In this document: one piece after another, positions 1 through 9,424 of the stretch | How positions within the stretch are numbered: position 1 is the stretch's first letter | Layout of the letters: each line of letters starts with the position of its first letter | Assembly: GCA_913048385.1 (NCBI GenBank) | Contig: CAJWVZ010000004.1 | Coordinates: 62,001 to 126,000 of the forward strand | Reading direction: 5' to 3' | Length of the DNA: 64,000 bases | DNA from: an uncultured Gammaproteobacteria bacterium | Lineage (GTDB): Bacteria > Pseudomonadota > Gammaproteobacteria > Pseudomonadales > Pseudohongiellaceae | The notes under the pieces: generated by a model | The model's database searches: none | What the model was told of the DNA's origin: nothing | Seen by the model: only the letters and a program-made list of their open reading frames with translations | Translations under genes and position numbers: made by a program

Positions 1-713
1 TCGAATTTCACTTCGGCGAAACCTACTTTGATGTCCCTAATTTCGCTGCCAAATGCGGGCAAAACGCCCTTCGTTATTTTTCGCAGCATAGCAGAAACAA
101 GCCGTGTAGAGCATTGGATTTGGGTTGCGCTATTGGCCGCACAAGTCTTGAACTTGCAAGCGTTTTTGAACATGTCGACGGCGTCGACTTCTCAGCGCGC
201 TTTATATCAGCGGCTACCCGGCTCAAAGAAACTGGCTCGACCCGATACAAGATAAGAGACGAAGGAGAAATTTATAGTTTCAAGGAAGTGACTTTAGAGA
301 CAATAGGGCTAAACAAGTGGGCGCACCGTTGTCAGTTCTGGCAGGGCGACGCCTGTAATCTACCTCAAAAATTTCTTGACTACGATTTGGTGTTTGCCGG
401 AAATTTAGTAGATCGGTTATATGAACCCGGTAAATTTCTAGAAAAGATCCATACGGTAGTTAACCAAGGAGGGTTACTTATTTTAACTTCGCCCTACACC
501 TGGCTCGAGGAATTTACGAGCAGGGAAGAGTGGGTTGGTGGGTTTAAACGTGACGGAGAAAACCTAAGAACCATCGACGGTTTAAACGACGCCCTCTCAA
601 CACACTTCGATTTGGTTGCCGAACCCGCTGACGTTCCCTTCGTCATTCGGGAAACTGCACGTAAATTTCAACATTCGATAGCACAGATGACCGTCTGGCG
701 CCGATACGTATAG
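1..713 (+). CDS. ovoA: OvoA C-terminal methyltransferase domain (5' end outside window)
   Basis: The reading frame is open from base 3, so the gene begins upstream of the window. It encodes a SAM-dependent methyltransferase: motif I LDLGCAIG lies near bases 108-131, followed by an acidic loop (EHVDGVDFSARFI). The stretches EFHFGETYFDVPNF at the start and SPYTWLEEFTSREEWVGG later match the putative 4-mercaptohistidine N1-methyltransferase family found at the C-terminus of OvoA. In ovothiol A synthesis this domain methylates the imidazole N of 5-thiohistidine in the cytoplasm. Whether the sulfoxide synthase and DinB-like domains precede it in the same protein cannot be seen. The stop is followed 4 bases later by an OvoB-like gene, which supports the assignment. 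A stand-alone version of the methyltransferase also exists, so the fusion is an assumption. Confidence 0.82.
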   Translation, partial: EFHFGETYFDVPNFAAKCGQNALRYFSQHSRNKPCRALDLGCAIGRTSLELASVFEHVDGVDFSARFISAATRLKETGSTRYKIRDEGEIYSFKEVTLETIGLNKWAHRCQFWQGDACNLPQKFLDYDLVFAGNLVDRLYEPGKFLEKIHTVVNQGGLLILTSPYTWLEEFTSREEWVGGFKRDGENLRTIDGLNDALSTHFDLVAEPADVPFVIRETARKFQHSIAQMTVWRRYV

Positions 714-717
714 AGAC

Positions 718-1866
718 ATGAACTTCGATACAAATCTCAATTTTCCCTCTCTACAACTAAATCAATATCAGAGAAAGGTCAGCGATAAAGCGACTTTAAA
801 CCTGAGTGCTGCTCGAATGGAAACACTCCACGTCGATCAGCTCATATCCTACGCGAGCGATGCAGATAAAAAAGAGTGGGAAACGCTCAGGTTAGACTAT
901 GCGCATGAAAGAGGCAGTTTAAAACTTCGGCAAAGTATTGCTTCACACTACCCAAACGTCACTGAAGAACAAATTCTCGTGTTCGCGGGGGCCCAGGAAG
1001 CTATTTTTTGTGCCATGAATGCAACAATTACGTCGAAGAGTCGATGTGGAGTGGTCACCCCAGCTTACGAAGCTCTATTCGAAATTCCTAAGGCATTGGG
1101 AGCTCAAATAGTACCGATACCTCTTAAGCCGCAGAGCAATGGATGGTTCCTTGATATAGACGATTTAAAAAGAGCCCACGTCGAAAAACCTTTCACGAAT
1201 TTAATCTTAAATTTCCCTCACAACCCAACAGGAACACTTTTGAGCCTGGAGTTATTTGAAGAAATTGTTAACCTAAGTTTAATAAATGACTCTTGGATAG
1301 TTAATGATGAGGTATTCCGTGGGTTAGAACACAATCCCGCGAAACGTTTGCCTCCAATCGCAAGTCTAACGCCACGCGGTATTAGCATTGGCTCCATTTC
1401 GAAACCTCATGGATTGGGTGGTCTGCGTATAGGTTGGCTCGCATGTCAGAGCCCAGAATTATTAGAGCGAGCACTATTTTACAAACAATCATTGTCAGTT
1501 TGCAGTAGCTCGATAGATGATTGGCTAGCTTCATTGGTAATAGAGCATTCGTCAATATTAAGACGCAATGCTACGCTAATAGCGTTAGAAAACTTGGAGT
1601 TTATTGATAAACATTTCGCGCAGCCACACACTAAATTTGAATGGAATGCGCCAAGTGCTGGTTGTGTTGCTTTCCCAGCGCTCCGGAAAGATATTTCGGT
1701 AACACACCTTGCTAATTCATTACTTAGCAAACACAACATCATGATCATTCCGGGAGAATGTTTCTCTCAATCCGCAACCAATCGTTTCCGTTTAGGGTAT
1801 GGGCAAAAAAACTTTAAAGAAGTTTTTAATACCTTCTGTAACTTCTTAGATATGGATTACCCCTAA
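718..1866 (+). CDS. ovoB: PLP-dependent fold-type I lyase/aminotransferase, probable OvoB sulfoxide lyase
   Basis: The 382-residue protein has the class I/II aminotransferase layout: an N-terminal dimer arm, GAQEAIF near residue 98, the NFPHNPTG motif, the NDEVFRGLE segment with the PLP-contacting Asp, and SISKPHGLGGLRIGW with the Schiff-base lysine at K229. It starts 4 bases after the OvoA methyltransferase stop, so the two are almost certainly co-transcribed. In ovothiol synthesis OvoB is a PLP enzyme that cleaves the cysteine-histidine sulfoxide made by OvoA to release 5-thiohistidine. The lyase role rests on that neighbour; the sequence alone only proves a fold-type I PLP enzyme. An ordinary aminotransferase is the alternative. 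Confidence 0.75.
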   Translation: MNFDTNLNFPSLQLNQYQRKVSDKATLNLSAARMETLHVDQLISYASDADKKEWETLRLDYAHERGSLKLRQSIASHYPNVTEEQILVFAGAQEAIFCAMNATITSKSRCGVVTPAYEALFEIPKALGAQIVPIPLKPQSNGWFLDIDDLKRAHVEKPFTNLILNFPHNPTGTLLSLELFEEIVNLSLINDSWIVNDEVFRGLEHNPAKRLPPIASLTPRGISIGSISKPHGLGGLRIGWLACQSPELLERALFYKQSLSVCSSSIDDWLASLVIEHSSILRRNATLIALENLEFIDKHFAQPHTKFEWNAPSAGCVAFPALRKDISVTHLANSLLSKHNIMIIPGECFSQSATNRFRLGYGQKNFKEVFNTFCNFLDMDYP

Positions 1867-1881
1867 TTAATCCAGTCCGAA

Positions 1882-2652
1882 TCATTCAACAAAAGCCCGC
1901 TCGATTACATAACCGGCCTTGATGCCCTGGCGTGACTCCTCAAAATTCCAACACTTTAAGATTTCACAGGCGTCCTTAAGCATGGAAGGTCCCCCGCAGA
2001 TCATAAACCGGTCGTCTTGCGGGTTAGGATGAGGAAGCCCAATTTGGTTAAACAACTCGCCACTAGACATGTGCTCTGTCAGCCGTCCTGTCGTCTTAAA
2101 GTCCTCTCTTGTCACAGTTGGATAATAGATTAATTGCTGACTTACCTCATTTCCGAAGAACTCATTTCGGGGTAAGTCCGAAAGAATAAATTCCTCATAG
2201 GCAAGCTCTGAGACCTCTCTAACTCCATGCGTAAGAATCACTTTTTCGAATTTCTCGTATACTTCGGGATCTTGAATAATACTCATAAAAGGAGCCAACC
2301 CAGTACCCGTACTAATTAGGTATAAATTCTTACCTGGCAGAAGATGGTCGACTACAAGAGTACCTGTTGGTTTCGAACTCACAAGAATCTCGTCTCCAAT
2401 TCTAATATCCTGTAAACGTGAGGTCAGCGGGCCATCAGGTACCTTAATACTAAAAAACTCAAGCTCTTCCTCATAATTAGGGCTAGCAATACTATAAGCA
2501 CGCATCAACGGGCGACCCTCTATATTTAGCCCGACCATAACAAAATGGCCATTTTCAAACCGAAGCCCGGGGTCTCGAGTCGTTTTAAAACTAAACAAGG
2601 TGCTGTTCCAATGATGTACCGAAGTCACGAACTGAGTCGTAAGATTTGCCAC
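1882..2652 (-). CDS. fpr: Ferredoxin--NADP+ reductase
   Basis: This 256-residue flavoprotein moves electrons between NADPH and ferredoxin or flavodoxin in the cytosol. The FAD-binding motif RAYSIASP lies near residue 51, the nucleotide-binding LISTGTGLAPFMSII near residue 112, and MICGGPSMLKD near residue 217. The C-terminus GYVIERAFVE is typical of the proteobacterial Fpr subclass that ends without an aromatic residue stacked on FAD. Length fits the family (about 255-260). The start is a GTG with a GGAG ribosome-binding site about 7 bases upstream. It converges with the ovothiol genes, with only 15 bases between the stops. Confidence 0.93.
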   Translation of the reverse strand: MANLTTQFVTSVHHWNSTLFSFKTTRDPGLRFENGHFVMVGLNIEGRPLMRAYSIASPNYEEELEFFSIKVPDGPLTSRLQDIRIGDEILVSSKPTGTLVVDHLLPGKNLYLISTGTGLAPFMSIIQDPEVYEKFEKVILTHGVREVSELAYEEFILSDLPRNEFFGNEVSQQLIYYPTVTREDFKTTGRLTEHMSSGELFNQIGLPHPNPQDDRFMICGGPSMLKDACEILKCWNFEESRQGIKAGYVIERAFVE

Positions 2653-2844
2653 TAAAATCTCCCTATCTAGTTTTTACGAGGCCGACTGATTCTTGCAGGC
2701 TATTTGCTCTATCGAGTATTTTATATATTTTGGATCTCAGAATGAAAACTTGAACTTCGTAAAGTATACTTCCACACAAAATGATAGCCGCACTGCTTTT
2801 GGTTTCGCATAGCGACGAACATTATAAACCTTACGAGCTCGCGA

Positions 2845-5190
2845 ATGAACTCCATAAATTCTCAAAATGATTCTTTCCACTATAAAATCGCTGAGACCTG
2901 CGTCAATTACCGTTGGCTGTTCTCCGTTTTTTCTTTAATTATAACCTTAGTTTTAGCGGCCGGCCTTGCAAGAATAAACTACGAAACATCCTACGAAACA
3001 TTCCTTCCGGCAGACGATCCTTACTTAGAAGAAGTTAAAAATGTGGCTGATTTATTTTCAACAAATAGTGATGGCGTTATCAGTTTCATCATAACTTCAA
3101 CAAGCGGGGAACCCATTTTCACAACTGAGGTAATAAATGCCCTCAGTGATCTCAAGAAAGAGATGCAATCAATACCAGAATCAATCCGCCTTTCCTCTAT
3201 CCTTGATCACTATTCACCACAAAAAGGTCAGCGATTATTCACAAAGAATCTAATCGAGTATAGTCAAAACGAACTCGACTTAGTCTTGGAGGAAGCTCTT
3301 TCTGACCAATTACTCACAAATAGTTTGCTATCGCCAAATGGCAAAATAACTTTTGGAAATATTATCCTTGGAAAGAACTTAGGAAATTCTGTTGACCGAA
3401 GAAAGATTGCTGATGCCGCAATTGCTGTTCGAGACGGTCTACAGACAAAGTATCCCAAGCTTAAAATTCTTGTTATGAGTGACATCATAAGTCAACAAGC
3501 TGAAACGCAAGCCATAATAAAGGACTTAACAAATCTTCTGCCTATAATCGTCTTTGCATGCGTTGTAGCGATTTGTGTAATTTTCCAATCAGTATTTTTT
3601 GGACTCTGTATCCTTGCTCAAATTGGTTTCACATTACTCTGCAACATTGGGACGCTTGGTTGGCTTGACATAAGAATTAACAGCGTTTCGGTTATTGCTC
3701 CGCTCGTCGTTGTAATAATCTCAGTTGCCAATAGCGTTCATATAATTTCTCTCTTTAAACAAAGCCTGCAGAACAAGAAAACCTCATTCTCTGAGGCGAT
3801 GTGCAGTAGCCTAACGAAAAACTTTAACCCTGTATTGCTGGCTGCTCTTACAACTTCGATCGGCTTCTTATCTCTTCAATTAAGTTCCTCGCCAGCCATT
3901 CAGAGCTTCGGCCTTGTAGTGGCCGTCGGAATTTTTTATGCGTTTTTTTTCACGTTTACACTTCTCCCAAATCTACTTATACATTCACACTTTTTCTTAA
4001 AAATTTCGGCACAAAAAATCAGCAACTCAAAACTTGAAAGGTTTATGGAAAAAGTAAGCACGTTTGCTATCCGATACGATAAAACCTTGTTTGCAGTATT
4101 CACCTTAATATCTATAACCACATTACCCTTACTCGGACTAAACGATTCGAATTTTGATCGACTTAATTTTATCAGCGGTGGTGATCAAATTAGAGAGCCT
4201 TACGAAGTGGTTCGTGAACAGCTCAACCGAGGCTCTGCGCTTGTATATGCTATTGAAACCAATGAGATCGACGGGGCTATCACTCCTGCATTTCTGAGAA
4301 ACCTCGAAGAATATCTTTCCTGGGCGACAGAACTATCTGCCGTAGAATCGACTGCCAGCCTTATCGATATCGCAAAAGCGGTCAATCAAAACCAACATCA
4401 GGGTGATATCGAATATTTTCGTGTCCCCGGCACAACCGATGCAATCGCAAACTCCCTCCTGGCTTATGAAGTCGTTGAAAGCTACGACTTTCCCTTGAAA
4501 AATTTTGTTACGGAAGACTTCTCAGCACTGCAACTGAGAATCAATGCGGCGCCACTGACCAATCAAGAGGTAATAGACTTAGACCAAGCGTTAGTTGAAG
4601 AGTTCAAAGAGCGCTTCCCAAACGCTAAACTGTTGCACGGAAGTCCGCTCCTGCTCTTTGCTCGAATGGATGAGCGGGTGACTGTAGAGCTTCTACAAGG
4701 CTATTCGGTTAGTCTAATCCTCATAACAGCGAGCCTAATCGTAGGATTTCGAAGCTTTTATTTTGGTATTTTAAGCGTCCTTCCAAATCTGTTGCCCGCT
4801 ACTATTGTCTTCGGCCTATGGGGATTAATCGTAGGACAGATAGATCCTTTTGTTATGATGCTTTTTAGTATCTCCATCGGCCTCGTCGTCGATGATACCG
4901 TTCACCTGCTGACACATTATCTCGAAAAAAGGAGAGAGAATATTGATGATCGCGAGGCAATTTCCAGCGCCATTAAAATAGCTGGACCTGCGTTAACGAT
5001 CACCACCTTCATTCTTGCAATGGGATGTATAATGTTAATTGGAGCTAACACACTTTATTTTCAGCAAGCTGCTAAATTACTCGTACCTATAGTCGTTGTC
5101 GCTCTGATTCTCGACCTACTGTATCTGCCTGCCTTACTAAAACGCCTATCTCCCGAAATCATAACCAAACGACATCCCAGCATAAATTGA
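2845..5190 (+). CDS. RND-family (MMPL/sterol-sensing-like) exporter
   Basis: The 781-residue inner-membrane protein has the duplicated RND plan: a first membrane helix near residue 25, a large periplasmic loop, a block of helices (about 225-390), a second loop (about 440-620) and a second block ending near 770. The GLVVDDTVH motif in the second half (D683-D684) supplies the acidic pair expected of proton-driven RND pumps; the matching first-half position reads ISVANSVHI, without the acidic residues. The family exports lipids and other hydrophobic compounds in bacteria. No membrane-fusion or outer-membrane partner is adjacent, so this is the single-protein MMPL-like kind, and the substrate is unknown. 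It ends just before a perfect terminator at 5204-5230. Confidence 0.85.
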   Translation: MNSINSQNDSFHYKIAETCVNYRWLFSVFSLIITLVLAAGLARINYETSYETFLPADDPYLEEVKNVADLFSTNSDGVISFIITSTSGEPIFTTEVINALSDLKKEMQSIPESIRLSSILDHYSPQKGQRLFTKNLIEYSQNELDLVLEEALSDQLLTNSLLSPNGKITFGNIILGKNLGNSVDRRKIADAAIAVRDGLQTKYPKLKILVMSDIISQQAETQAIIKDLTNLLPIIVFACVVAICVIFQSVFFGLCILAQIGFTLLCNIGTLGWLDIRINSVSVIAPLVVVIISVANSVHIISLFKQSLQNKKTSFSEAMCSSLTKNFNPVLLAALTTSIGFLSLQLSSSPAIQSFGLVVAVGIFYAFFFTFTLLPNLLIHSHFFLKISAQKISNSKLERFMEKVSTFAIRYDKTLFAVFTLISITTLPLLGLNDSNFDRLNFISGGDQIREPYEVVREQLNRGSALVYAIETNEIDGAITPAFLRNLEEYLSWATELSAVESTASLIDIAKAVNQNQHQGDIEYFRVPGTTDAIANSLLAYEVVESYDFPLKNFVTEDFSALQLRINAAPLTNQEVIDLDQALVEEFKERFPNAKLLHGSPLLLFARMDERVTVELLQGYSVSLILITASLIVGFRSFYFGILSVLPNLLPATIVFGLWGLIVGQIDPFVMMLFSISIGLVVDDTVHLLTHYLEKRRENIDDREAISSAIKIAGPALTITTFILAMGCIMLIGANTLYFQQAAKLLVPIVVVALILDLLYLPALLKRLSPEIITKRHPSIN

Positions 5191-5193
5191 TAA

Positions 5194-5233
5194 AACAAAA
5201 AAAAGCCTGAGAGTATTGCACTCTCAGGCTTTT
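5194..5233. terminator. Bidirectional intrinsic terminator
   Basis: A perfect 10-bp stem (AGCCTGAGAG at 5204-5213 with CTCTCAGGCT at 5221-5230) encloses a 7-base loop. An A-run lies on the left and a short T-run on the right, so it can work in both directions. It sits between the convergent RND exporter and the redoxin/copper protein. Confidence 0.9.
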
Positions 5234-5248
5234 AAAACCGCTTATACC

Positions 5249-6955
5249 TTAGTCGTCTCCACCCTGTTCCAGATTTTTCCAGTTAACAGCTCCGAAGAAC
5301 ATCTCATCCCAGCTTTGCTGACCCCACGGCACGCTCCTCAGAGGATCGGGATTCATCGGATTTTGCGAAGAGTTATCAAACGCTCCAACGGCTGTAATTT
5401 TAGTTCCCGCTGGCACAAACTTTGGTTCCTCGTAGGTGTACCTTAGCTGCCAGGCATAGCTATAATTCGCAATATTGATGAGTTCTTCATGTGACCCATC
5501 TGGGTAGTCTGCATAAAAACGCATGTACTTACCGCGGAAATGCATATGCGGCAAGAACCCATGAATTTCCGCATCCTTTCCAACAGTTATTGTGGAAGTT
5601 TGCTCAAAAGCCGGGTCATTAGCGGGAATATTTGTCCACGTCTGAGGAAAAATACAGGCACACTTGCCAGACATTCGCTCTTCCGGAACCTCGTCCTCGG
5701 GGTAGAACCAAAGTCCTATCTCGCTCTCGTCAACAGTCTCGCGACCGTTTGTTGTGTAGTGCAGGTTCAAGTTTAATACAGAACCCGCCTTCAGGAGCCC
5801 TCCGGTGTTAGCTGGCATCAACTCAGGCTCTTGCCCCGGAATATAGGCCGTTATACTGGCCTTATCGGGATTCCCGCCACCCAGTAGTCTGCCTCGACGC
5901 TCCCCAGGGTAACTCAGAGAATTGATAGTATGATGAAGAACAGTCCTGTCGCCTGCGATGTATTGGCTGCCTCGCAACCAGCGATCAGTTGGAATGTCGA
6001 TGGGTATTGCCACATCTCGATAATCCAACACTCCCGTCGCAGGAACGCTTTGCGGCGGAACCTTAATTATGTAATCTGGCTCACCAAATGCCCATTTCGA
6101 CTCGGGCCACACCAACTTCGTCAAAGGATCATCAATAGCTTCCACGTCCGATGGCGCGCCGGCCTCAACCCAAGCAATAATGTTTCGAATTTGGTCATCC
6201 TCGATGCGCATATCGTTGATAAACTCTCCGATGTGCCCGTCAATTTGACCGGGTGGCATGCGCTTTGTCATTAACACCTCCCGAATCATCGGAGACCAGC
6301 CCTTGACCATTGTATGACTGTCCATTGCAAACGGAGCAATTCCACCCTCTCTGTGACATGTAGCGCAATTCTCCGCTAAAATCGGAGCGATATCGCTCGC
6401 ATAGGACGGAGTGGCGACCGCCTCGAAGATAACCGCCTCGCCCGTGCCAGCGATAGCTGGACTAGAAACCGATTCGCCAGCTAGGATCTCGTCCAAAGCA
6501 ACCCGAGCGCCCGATATATGACCGCGATAATCAACCATAAACGTTTTAGGGTTGTACAATAAAACGTCTCCAATTTTGGCGACGCCTAGAGCTTCAGAAA
6601 TCACTCTCGCGTCATCCATAAGAACCGGAACTTCTACACCATACTCGGCAACTCTCTCGGAGACGGCCTGGCGATTAAGTTTTCCTTGAGGATTGATCAT
6701 CATAAATTGGACCCCAAGCGAATCATATTTCGCTTTGAGAGTCATAAACTCTGGTAATACCGATTCAAGTTCTTCGCTATCATTGGCCTGTACCAAGAGA
6801 GCGATACTTTCATGGTCGTCGTACCAACTCATGCTGTGGTAATAACCAGCTTGATCTAACAACGAAAAATCCCCCACTCGGTCTGCAGCAATGCTGACCA
6901 ATGGGACTGAAAACAACATTACTAAAATGCTTTGTAGCAATGTAATCCTTTTCAT
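5249..6955 (-). CDS. Secreted redoxin - cytochrome c - copper type II monooxygenase-like fusion
   Basis: The 568-residue protein has an N-terminal signal peptide (LFSVPLVSIAA) and three regions. Residues about 25-150 look like a peroxiredoxin/AhpC-like fold (FSLLDQAGYYHS...PQGKLNRQ), but I see no catalytic Cys-x-x-Cys in it. Residues about 185-285 are a c-type cytochrome with heme motif C197-A-T-C200-H and a methionine-rich RMPPGQ stretch. Residues about 300-560 resemble the copper type II ascorbate-dependent monooxygenase fold, with H341-H342 and the H470-M-H472 pair (GFLPHMHFRGK). It should act in the periplasm. A redox role is likely; the substrate is unknown. The start has a GGAGAA site 8 bases upstream. 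It stands alone, with the promoter in the 217-base gap before suhB. Confidence 0.75.
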   Translation of the reverse strand: MKRITLLQSILVMLFSVPLVSIAADRVGDFSLLDQAGYYHSMSWYDDHESIALLVQANDSEELESVLPEFMTLKAKYDSLGVQFMMINPQGKLNRQAVSERVAEYGVEVPVLMDDARVISEALGVAKIGDVLLYNPKTFMVDYRGHISGARVALDEILAGESVSSPAIAGTGEAVIFEAVATPSYASDIAPILAENCATCHREGGIAPFAMDSHTMVKGWSPMIREVLMTKRMPPGQIDGHIGEFINDMRIEDDQIRNIIAWVEAGAPSDVEAIDDPLTKLVWPESKWAFGEPDYIIKVPPQSVPATGVLDYRDVAIPIDIPTDRWLRGSQYIAGDRTVLHHTINSLSYPGERRGRLLGGGNPDKASITAYIPGQEPELMPANTGGLLKAGSVLNLNLHYTTNGRETVDESEIGLWFYPEDEVPEERMSGKCACIFPQTWTNIPANDPAFEQTSTITVGKDAEIHGFLPHMHFRGKYMRFYADYPDGSHEELINIANYSYAWQLRYTYEEPKFVPAGTKITAVGAFDNSSQNPMNPDPLRSVPWGQQSWDEMFFGAVNWKNLEQGGDD

Positions 6956-7172
6956 AATTCTTTCTCCAATGTATTAATCAAACCATTCATACACAAAAAT
7001 CGAGACTCGTGAATACGAGCTTGCGCGGTAGATCTTGAAATATCAATATCTCTGCAAAATGTACTTTACAAGGTTAGATTCTTTTGACTTTCGGGTCAAT
7101 ATACATGATTTATACGAGTGAGGTCGCGAAATCCTTCATAATCTTCCCGAGTCAAACAAAAATCAAAAAGTT

Positions 7173-7982
7173 CTACGTTAAGGTTGGGTCGGCGCTTCTC
7201 AATAAAGCTTTTAAGTCGTTGAAAATTATGGGATTTGAGACCAAAATATTCTCTGTGTTGAATTGCTCATCGAGATCGTCGTCTAGTTTGCCAAAATAAC
7301 CATAAGCTGCGCCTGCCTCTATGGCAATCAGCTGAGCGGCAGCAAAATCCCACAGGCTGAGACTTTCGTAGTAACCGTCGAGCCTTCCAGCGGCAACGAA
7401 ACAAATATCCAATGCCGCGGAGCCTAAGCGCCTGACGTCCGCGCAAGCCGTCAAAACCGCTTCTAACCGGATTAAGATCGGTTTTAAATTTGTCTTTTCA
7501 TATGGAAATCCTGTAGCGATCAGTGCTCGACTTAGTTCCTTTTGCTCACTGGGCGATATATCCAAACCATTTAACGTCGCACCCTGTCCACGCCGAGCCG
7601 CGAACAGTTCGTTTGTGAAGGGGTTGTAAACCACACCTACCTCAATAACACCACTTTCAACATAAGCAATTGAAACCGCCGACTGAGAGAGTCCATGCGC
7701 AAAATTCACTGTGCCATCTATTGGATCTACAATCCAAAAAGGAGAAGCCGTATTCAGAACCGAATCCAAATGTGGAGAGGACTCCTCTGAGATAATAATG
7801 TGATTCGGAAATTTCGATTTTATACGCTCACAAATAAGTAGATCGGCAGCTGTATCTGCACTGGTAACCAACTCTATATTATTCTTCAGATCAAGAATGA
7901 GGTCATCTGACTCACTCGCATCAAAGATCAAGGCGCCAGCTTCGCGCGCCAAATTAATAGCAAATTTTAATTCTACCGACAC
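7173..7982 (-). CDS. Inositol monophosphatase family protein (SuhB/CysQ type)
   Basis: The 269-residue sugar-phosphate phosphatase carries the family metal sites: ISEESSPH (about residue 61), WIVDPIDGTVNFAHGL (about 82-97), and the C-terminal SLWDFAAAQLIAIEAGA (about 207-223). Family members hydrolyse inositol-1-phosphate, fructose-1,6-bisphosphate, histidinol phosphate or PAP with Mg2+; the sequence alone does not decide which. The start is GTG. It is divergent from the DprE1-like gene across about 100 bases. A phosphatase next to an arabinose-type pathway could be functionally linked, but that is an inference. Confidence 0.88.
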   Translation of the reverse strand: MSVELKFAINLAREAGALIFDASESDDLILDLKNNIELVTSADTAADLLICERIKSKFPNHIIISEESSPHLDSVLNTASPFWIVDPIDGTVNFAHGLSQSAVSIAYVESGVIEVGVVYNPFTNELFAARRGQGATLNGLDISPSEQKELSRALIATGFPYEKTNLKPILIRLEAVLTACADVRRLGSAALDICFVAAGRLDGYYESLSLWDFAAAQLIAIEAGAAYGYFGKLDDDLDEQFNTENILVSNPIIFNDLKALLRSADPTLT

Positions 7983-8083
7983 CTGAAAAACCCCGAATTT
8001 TACGGCAACATCATGCAGTATAAACCTACAAGCATCTTAAGACACCAACAGAAAAAATCTAACGAATCATGTAAGATATTGTT

Positions 8084-9424
8084 ATGTCATTAAAACCTGA
8101 GCCAAGCCACGAGACTTCGATGAAAGTTGCAGGTTGGGGGAATTACCCCACACTAGAAAATGCCAACCTTTTTAGGCCTGCGGACGCAAACTCAATTCAG
8201 CGAACTGTTAGTGCTTCTGATTTTTCTATCATTGCAAGAGGCAGCGGCAGAAGCTATGGAGATAGCAGTTTATCAAACAATATGATCAGCACTCTCCGGA
8301 CAGATCGATTTCTTGAAATAAACGAAGAATCTACTTTGTTGAGGTGTGAAGCTGGGCTCACGCTGAATAGTGTCTTGGAAGCAATTGTCCCGAAAGGCCG
8401 TTTTTTACCTGTACTACCCGGCGCAGATTTAGTGACGGTGGGAGGCGCTATCGCGAGTGATGTTCATGGTAAAAACCATCACCGAGATGGCAGTTTCTGC
8501 GATCATGTTATCTCAATCACGGTCATAGTCGCGTCCGGAGAAATTATTGAGTGTAGTCGTGCAAATAACGCGGATATATTTCATGCAACGTGCGGAGGCA
8601 TGGGGCTAACGGGAGTGCTGATCGCCGCAACGTTAAAACTGATCTCTATAAGCAGCAACAAAATCAAACAATCAATACTTACAGCATCAGATTTAGAATG
8701 CTGCATAGAACTGATAGACAAGAATTCTCAAAGCAAATATAGCGTCGCTTGGTTAGACGCAAGATTGAGGAAGACGAATTTCGGACGCTCTGTTTTGTTT
8801 TTGGGCGACCACGTAGATGAGTGCGAAACCCCCGAGCTGGAGCATCCTAAGAGAACTGATTTATCCATTCCTTTTTCACCACCCAGCTGGGTTCTCAACC
8901 GCCACATTTCCCGCGCATTTAACGAGGCTTATTTTAGATTGCAAAAACAGCAACAAACCGCCGTGGACTATCGCAGTTTTTTCTTTCCACTGGAGAGAGT
9001 TAAGAACTGGAATAGTCTCTACGGTGCAAGAGGGTTTTTACAATATCAATTAGTGGTGCCGACAGCCGAAGGAATAAAAGAGACACTGACAGCGGTCGCG
9101 AACTCTGATGAGTGCTCCTATTTAACCGTGCTTAAAAAACTTGGTACAGGTAATGAAAACTTGCTTTCTTTCCCTCAAGAAGGCTATACCCTAACCATGG
9201 ATTTCAAACGGAACGATTCAATTTTCCCATTACTTGATAAACTCGATAGCGTAGTGCTCGACCAAGGTGGCCGTCTGTACTGTGCTAAAGACTCAAGGAT
9301 GTCTAAGAAGATGTTTCAAGCGACTTACCCGCGTTGGCAGGAATTTCTCGACCTAAAAACTCGAATTGACCCGACCCATCGCTTCAGATCACTTCAGTCA
9401 GAGCGTTTAGGGCTTAATAAATGA
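8084..9424 (+). CDS. FAD-binding oxidoreductase, DprE1-like (decaprenylphosphoryl-ribose 2-oxidase type)
   Basis: The 446-residue flavoprotein belongs to the vanillyl-alcohol-oxidase (FAD_binding_4) superfamily. The FAD loop ARGSGRSYGDSSLS is near residue 51, LPVLPGADLVTVGGAI follows near 110-125, and the C-terminal segment GGRLYCAKDSRM keeps the conserved Lys-Asp of DprE1. DprE1 oxidises polyprenyl-phosphoryl-ribose to the 2-keto intermediate that DprE2 then reduces to arabinose. The next gene overlaps this stop by 4 bases (ATGA) and is DprE2-like, and the third is a UbiA-type phosphoribosyltransferase. This gene order is what supports the specific call over a generic FAD oxidoreductase. Confidence 0.82.
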   Translation: MSLKPEPSHETSMKVAGWGNYPTLENANLFRPADANSIQRTVSASDFSIIARGSGRSYGDSSLSNNMISTLRTDRFLEINEESTLLRCEAGLTLNSVLEAIVPKGRFLPVLPGADLVTVGGAIASDVHGKNHHRDGSFCDHVISITVIVASGEIIECSRANNADIFHATCGGMGLTGVLIAATLKLISISSNKIKQSILTASDLECCIELIDKNSQSKYSVAWLDARLRKTNFGRSVLFLGDHVDECETPELEHPKRTDLSIPFSPPSWVLNRHISRAFNEAYFRLQKQQQTAVDYRSFFFPLERVKNWNSLYGARGFLQYQLVVPTAEGIKETLTAVANSDECSYLTVLKKLGTGNENLLSFPQEGYTLTMDFKRNDSIFPLLDKLDSVVLDQGGRLYCAKDSRMSKKMFQATYPRWQEFLDLKTRIDPTHRFRSLQSERLGLNK

